This document shows, piece after piece, positions 44,584 through 47,749 of a DNA stretch of 47,749 nt (position 1 is the stretch's first letter; each line of letters begins with the position of its first letter). Below the pieces are notes generated by a model. The model searched no databases, was not told where the DNA came from, and was given only the letters and a program-made list of their open reading frames with translations. Source of the DNA: Flammeovirga sp. EKP202 (lineage in GTDB: Bacteria > Bacteroidota > Bacteroidia > Cytophagales > Flammeovirgaceae). Location of the stretch: the NCBI RefSeq assembly GCF_014534745.1, contig NZ_JACVVP010000058.1:1-47749 (forward strand). Direction: 5' to 3'. The position numbers and the translations under genes are program-made.

Positions 44584-47500
44584 ATGATTCGTACTTTGTT
44601 CAAAAAAATAGATATACTTAATTTTTTGCAAAACCTATTGTTTGGTCTAACCGGAGCTTTATTTTTTATGATGTTTATGTCATCAGAAGCAAAGGCTAGC
44701 AAATATGCTTTCGACTTGGAAGAAGAAGAAGCGTATTTTAGAATTTATAATGACACTGCCAAAAGTAGGCAGGCAGCTAGACAATTAGCCGTTACTTTAA
44801 ATAGGCTAAATGCTGGTGCTAAAAATGAACTTATATCCAATTATGCAATTGCAATGAAAGCTTTTGCGGATTCCGTTCTATTTAGAGGAGATAGAGAACT
44901 TCAACAAGTACGTGAAGATTTGGCAGAACCGGAGATCGTTGATCGAATCAATCAGTTAGACGCCGCCTTAAAATCGACCGACCCTGATGATTGGGAAGAA
45001 GCCAAGACATCTGGTGTATTTGACGACCTTGAAGAAGTGATTTTCAACTATAGTGATTATGATCTTCCTCAAGAGGACATGATTGAAACACTAGACCTGT
45101 GGAAAAAGGAGGGAGATGATGCAATTGCCGCCACGGAAGATGCTTTTGAATCACCGGTTGATTATACCTCAGACTCTTCAAATTTCGTAATGCGTACCCA
45201 AACCATGTATATGGTGGGTAATGCCGAAGTAGAATTTGGTGAACAAAAGCTGAATGCTGGAGATATACAAATGAACTTTGTAACCCATATTGTTCGAGCA
45301 CAAGGTATCCCAGATTCCACTGGAAGGATCGTTGAAAAACCTATCTTTAAAGATGGTGAGAAGACATTCAATGCCAATGAAATGATCTATAACTATGAAA
45401 CTGAAAAAGGTCTCATTAAAGGTATTGTAACAGAAGAAAGTGATGGTATCATTACTTCGCAGGTGGTGAAAAAAACTGCTGGACCGGAGATGTATATGGG
45501 AGACAACGTATACACAACATGTCGTTTGGAACATCCTCACTTTGGTTTTAGAACTAAAAAATTAAAAGTAGTACCGGAAAAAAGTATTGTATCAGGGCCT
45601 TTCTTGGTCGAATTGAATGAATCCCCTTTACCATTGGGATTTTTCTTTGGACTTTTCCCTGCTACTTCAGATAATACCTCAGGTTTTGTAATGCCTACTT
45701 ATGGTGAATCTACCGATAGAGGTTTCTATCTAAGAGAAGGTGGTGTTTTCTTGGCACTGACAGATTACTTTAACTTGACTGTTTTAGGTACAGCCTACTC
45801 TTTAGGGGGTTGGGGTTTGAATGTATCATCTAACTATCGTAAAAGGTATGCCTTTAGTGGTAACACGAGGTTCTCATTCGTCAATAACCTTTTCCAAGAA
45901 AATGATGGGTCGATTACGGTAAGGAATGATTATCAAATTCAATGGTCCCACTCTCAAGAAAGTAAAAAGAATTCAAGATTCTCTGCAAACATTAATATTG
46001 CCAATTCAGATTATAACAGAAATAACTCTCTGAATCCGAACGACTTCTTACAGTCTTCAATGAACTCATCTATTAGTTATAGTAATAACTTTGCGGTGGG
46101 TAATGTCAATATGTCTACAACGGCACAGACACGTTATCAACAAAACGTTCAGACAGGTGAGGCTTCTATCACTCCAGAGGCAAGTTTTAACGTAGCTCGT
46201 ACAAGACCTTTTAAATCTTTATTTAAGAAGTCAAATGCTATTTCTGAGATTGGTTTCACTTATAATATGAGAGCGTCTGGCTCGGTAACCAACAAGCCAG
46301 GACAAGGAAGATTGCCTTTTGATGTGATTGGTGATGACGGTGATATTTCAGATGGTACAGATGAATCGGGAAGATACCCTGATTTACTGACCAACTTTGG
46401 AGATTATTCCGATGATCTTAAATGGGGTGTTACCCATGATTTACCGGTTTCTACCCAAATGAAGGTGCTAAAGTATTTTACTTTTTCACCAAGTTTCAGC
46501 TACAAAGAATATTGGCACCCTTTCAAGTATGATTATACTTTTATTGAAGAGGAAAATGCAGTATTGGTAGATACAACAAACGAATTAACAAGATATCAAG
46601 AGTACAGTACTGCAGTAGGATTCAACACTAACATGTTTATGTTTTATAACATGAAAGGTGGTTCAGTGATCCGTCATACTATTCAGCCTAACGTCTCGAT
46701 GAGTTTTAGACCTGATTTTGGTGATCCTCGATTTGATTACTACCAAAATGTTCAAACTTCTACTACGGATACAAACGGACGTGAAATGTTTAGATCAGAA
46801 GGAGGTTTAGTCGGAAAACCTTCGTCGGGTAGGAGTAATAACCTGAGTTTCTCCATCAATAACATCTTGGAATTGAAGTCCGGTAAAAAGGACGAAGAAA
46901 CCGGAAAGGCAAAGAAAACGATGCTCTTGAATAACTTGCAAATTTCATCAGGTTACGACTTCGAACGAGATTCATTGAATTGGTCTGACATCAGTGCTGG
47001 CTTTAGAACCACTCTTTTCAAGAAAGTAGATGTTTCAGTACAATCGCGTTGGAACCCTTACAAATACGAAATTGTATCTACAGCCTATGACGAGGAACTC
47101 AAGAAGGAAGTAGTAACTAGTCAATATAAATCAAAACATCTTCTTTGGGATACAGATGGTCAGTTGGCAAGTTTAAGTAACCTTACCGTTTCATTGGGTA
47201 CTCGATTAGCACCAAGAGGAGCAAAGAAGAAACAAGAAGAAAAGTTGGATCAGTTACAGCCAAGAAATGAGATGGAACGTCAGATGCTGGAACAGATGAA
47301 AAGAAACCCTGATCTCTATCTAGATTTTGATATTCCTTGGTCGCTTTCATTAAACTATAACCTAAATTATAATAAGACAGGTGAAGCAGAACCGACCGTA
47401 ACACAAACGTTTACTTTCTCAGGTGATGTATCACTAACACCAAAATGGAAATTTGCATTCCGTTCGGGTTATGACTTTAAAGAAGGTGCTTTCTCTTATA

Positions 47501-47673
47501 CTTCATTTGATATTACAAGAGACTTACACTGTTGGCAACTTACTGCGAACTGGATTCCATTTGGTCCTCGACAATCTTATAATATCACCATTGCAGTGAA
47601 GGCCGCAATGTTGCAAGATTTGAAATGGGAGAGACGTAACTCATGGATTGACCGTAACGACAGATTCCAATAA
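44584..47673 (+). CDS. lptD: LptD-like lipopolysaccharide-assembly outer-membrane protein
   Basis: LptD delivers lipopolysaccharide to the outer leaflet. The 1029-residue protein has an N-terminal hydrophobic signal (to about residue 38). An acidic helical segment of about 150 residues precedes an OstA/LptA-like domain (about 205-300: VGNAEVEFGEQKLNAGDI, FNANEMIYNYETEKGLIKG). The LptD signature region LPLGFFFGLFPATSDNTSGFVMPTYGE-type follows (about 350-380), then a long barrel to the end. The Bacteroidota version differs from the E. coli protein in length and in the acidic insert. No LptE is seen nearby. The start gives a plausible signal, and the promoter lies between it and the divergent MCE gene. 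Confidence 0.85.
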   Translation: MIRTLFKKIDILNFLQNLLFGLTGALFFMMFMSSEAKASKYAFDLEEEEAYFRIYNDTAKSRQAARQLAVTLNRLNAGAKNELISNYAIAMKAFADSVLFRGDRELQQVREDLAEPEIVDRINQLDAALKSTDPDDWEEAKTSGVFDDLEEVIFNYSDYDLPQEDMIETLDLWKKEGDDAIAATEDAFESPVDYTSDSSNFVMRTQTMYMVGNAEVEFGEQKLNAGDIQMNFVTHIVRAQGIPDSTGRIVEKPIFKDGEKTFNANEMIYNYETEKGLIKGIVTEESDGIITSQVVKKTAGPEMYMGDNVYTTCRLEHPHFGFRTKKLKVVPEKSIVSGPFLVELNESPLPLGFFFGLFPATSDNTSGFVMPTYGESTDRGFYLREGGVFLALTDYFNLTVLGTAYSLGGWGLNVSSNYRKRYAFSGNTRFSFVNNLFQENDGSITVRNDYQIQWSHSQESKKNSRFSANINIANSDYNRNNSLNPNDFLQSSMNSSISYSNNFAVGNVNMSTTAQTRYQQNVQTGEASITPEASFNVARTRPFKSLFKKSNAISEIGFTYNMRASGSVTNKPGQGRLPFDVIGDDGDISDGTDESGRYPDLLTNFGDYSDDLKWGVTHDLPVSTQMKVLKYFTFSPSFSYKEYWHPFKYDYTFIEEENAVLVDTTNELTRYQEYSTAVGFNTNMFMFYNMKGGSVIRHTIQPNVSMSFRPDFGDPRFDYYQNVQTSTTDTNGREMFRSEGGLVGKPSSGRSNNLSFSINNILELKSGKKDEETGKAKKTMLLNNLQISSGYDFERDSLNWSDISAGFRTTLFKKVDVSVQSRWNPYKYEIVSTAYDEELKKEVVTSQYKSKHLLWDTDGQLASLSNLTVSLGTRLAPRGAKKKQEEKLDQLQPRNEMERQMLEQMKRNPDLYLDFDIPWSLSLNYNLNYNKTGEAEPTVTQTFTFSGDVSLTPKWKFAFRSGYDFKEGAFSYTSFDITRDLHCWQLTANWIPFGPRQSYNITIAVKAAMLQDLKWERRNSWIDRNDRFQ

Positions 47674-47679
47674 AATAAC

Positions 47680-47697
47680 TGAGCTATCGCTCTTTTA
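47680..47697 (+). terminator. Weak hairpin after the LptD-like gene
   Basis: GAGC and GCTC form a four-base stem, followed by TTTT. It is too weak to be called with confidence, and the window ends soon after. Confidence 0.3.
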
Positions 47698-47749
47698 AAA
47701 TTTTGAATTTTCATTTCTTTGACAGAAAGCCGATCTTTCTCCTATGAAA

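Overview
The window comes from a marine-type member of the Bacteroidota, most likely Cytophagales and Flammeovirga-like. The DNA is AT-rich. Two very large secreted proteins end in type IX secretion (T9SS) type A sorting domains. Several genes have Bacteroidota-type TAnnTTTG promoter boxes, and many lipoproteins and outer-membrane barrels are present. The genus is an inference; the phylum is well supported.

Region 1 (1-4393, + strand) holds the end of an Rpn-type nuclease/transposase gene, then a tight cluster of one outer-membrane-like protein and two secreted fibre-like proteins. The two fibre-like proteins have different N-terminal parts but nearly the same C-terminal module. Region 2 (4579-19083) is a carbohydrate-degradation island without SusC/SusD. 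It has a GH2 beta-galactosidase, a multidomain GH51-like T9SS enzyme, a T9SS protein with eight Ig-like repeats, and at both ends one of two paralogous lipoproteins that look like clan GH-A hydrolases but that I cannot place in a named family. Its long intergenic stretches carry a dispersed repeat of about 300 bp (two copies) and two large imperfect palindromes back to back. A marine galactan such as agar or porphyran is a plausible substrate, but this is inferred.

Region 3 (19248-32750, - strand) is mostly envelope and signalling: a zinc-ribbon membrane protein, a 7TM-DISM/PP2C phosphatase, the kdnA-kdnB pair for 8-amino-Kdo, two outer-membrane barrels, an unusual helical-repeat lipoprotein and a protein with seven LysM motifs. 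The two barrels and the lipoprotein are each followed by a terminator and each preceded by the same ungapped 74-bp upstream module, which suggests a small co-regulated set. Region 4 (32109-44403, - strand) is core: an O-methyltransferase/thioesterase/pseudouridine synthase/histidine kinase run, a PhoB-like regulator, a parvulin-type chaperone, BamD, an ECF sigma/anti-sigma/DUF4097 operon, a Fur-family regulator, an unknown protein and an MCE (MlaD-like) protein. Region 5 (44584-47673, + strand) is an LptD-like protein divergent from the MCE gene.

Much of the right half serves outer-membrane biogenesis (LptD, BamD, SurA/PpiD-like chaperone, MCE lipid transport, Kdo8N synthesis). I saw no rRNA, tRNA, CRISPR array, complete insertion sequence or phage module.
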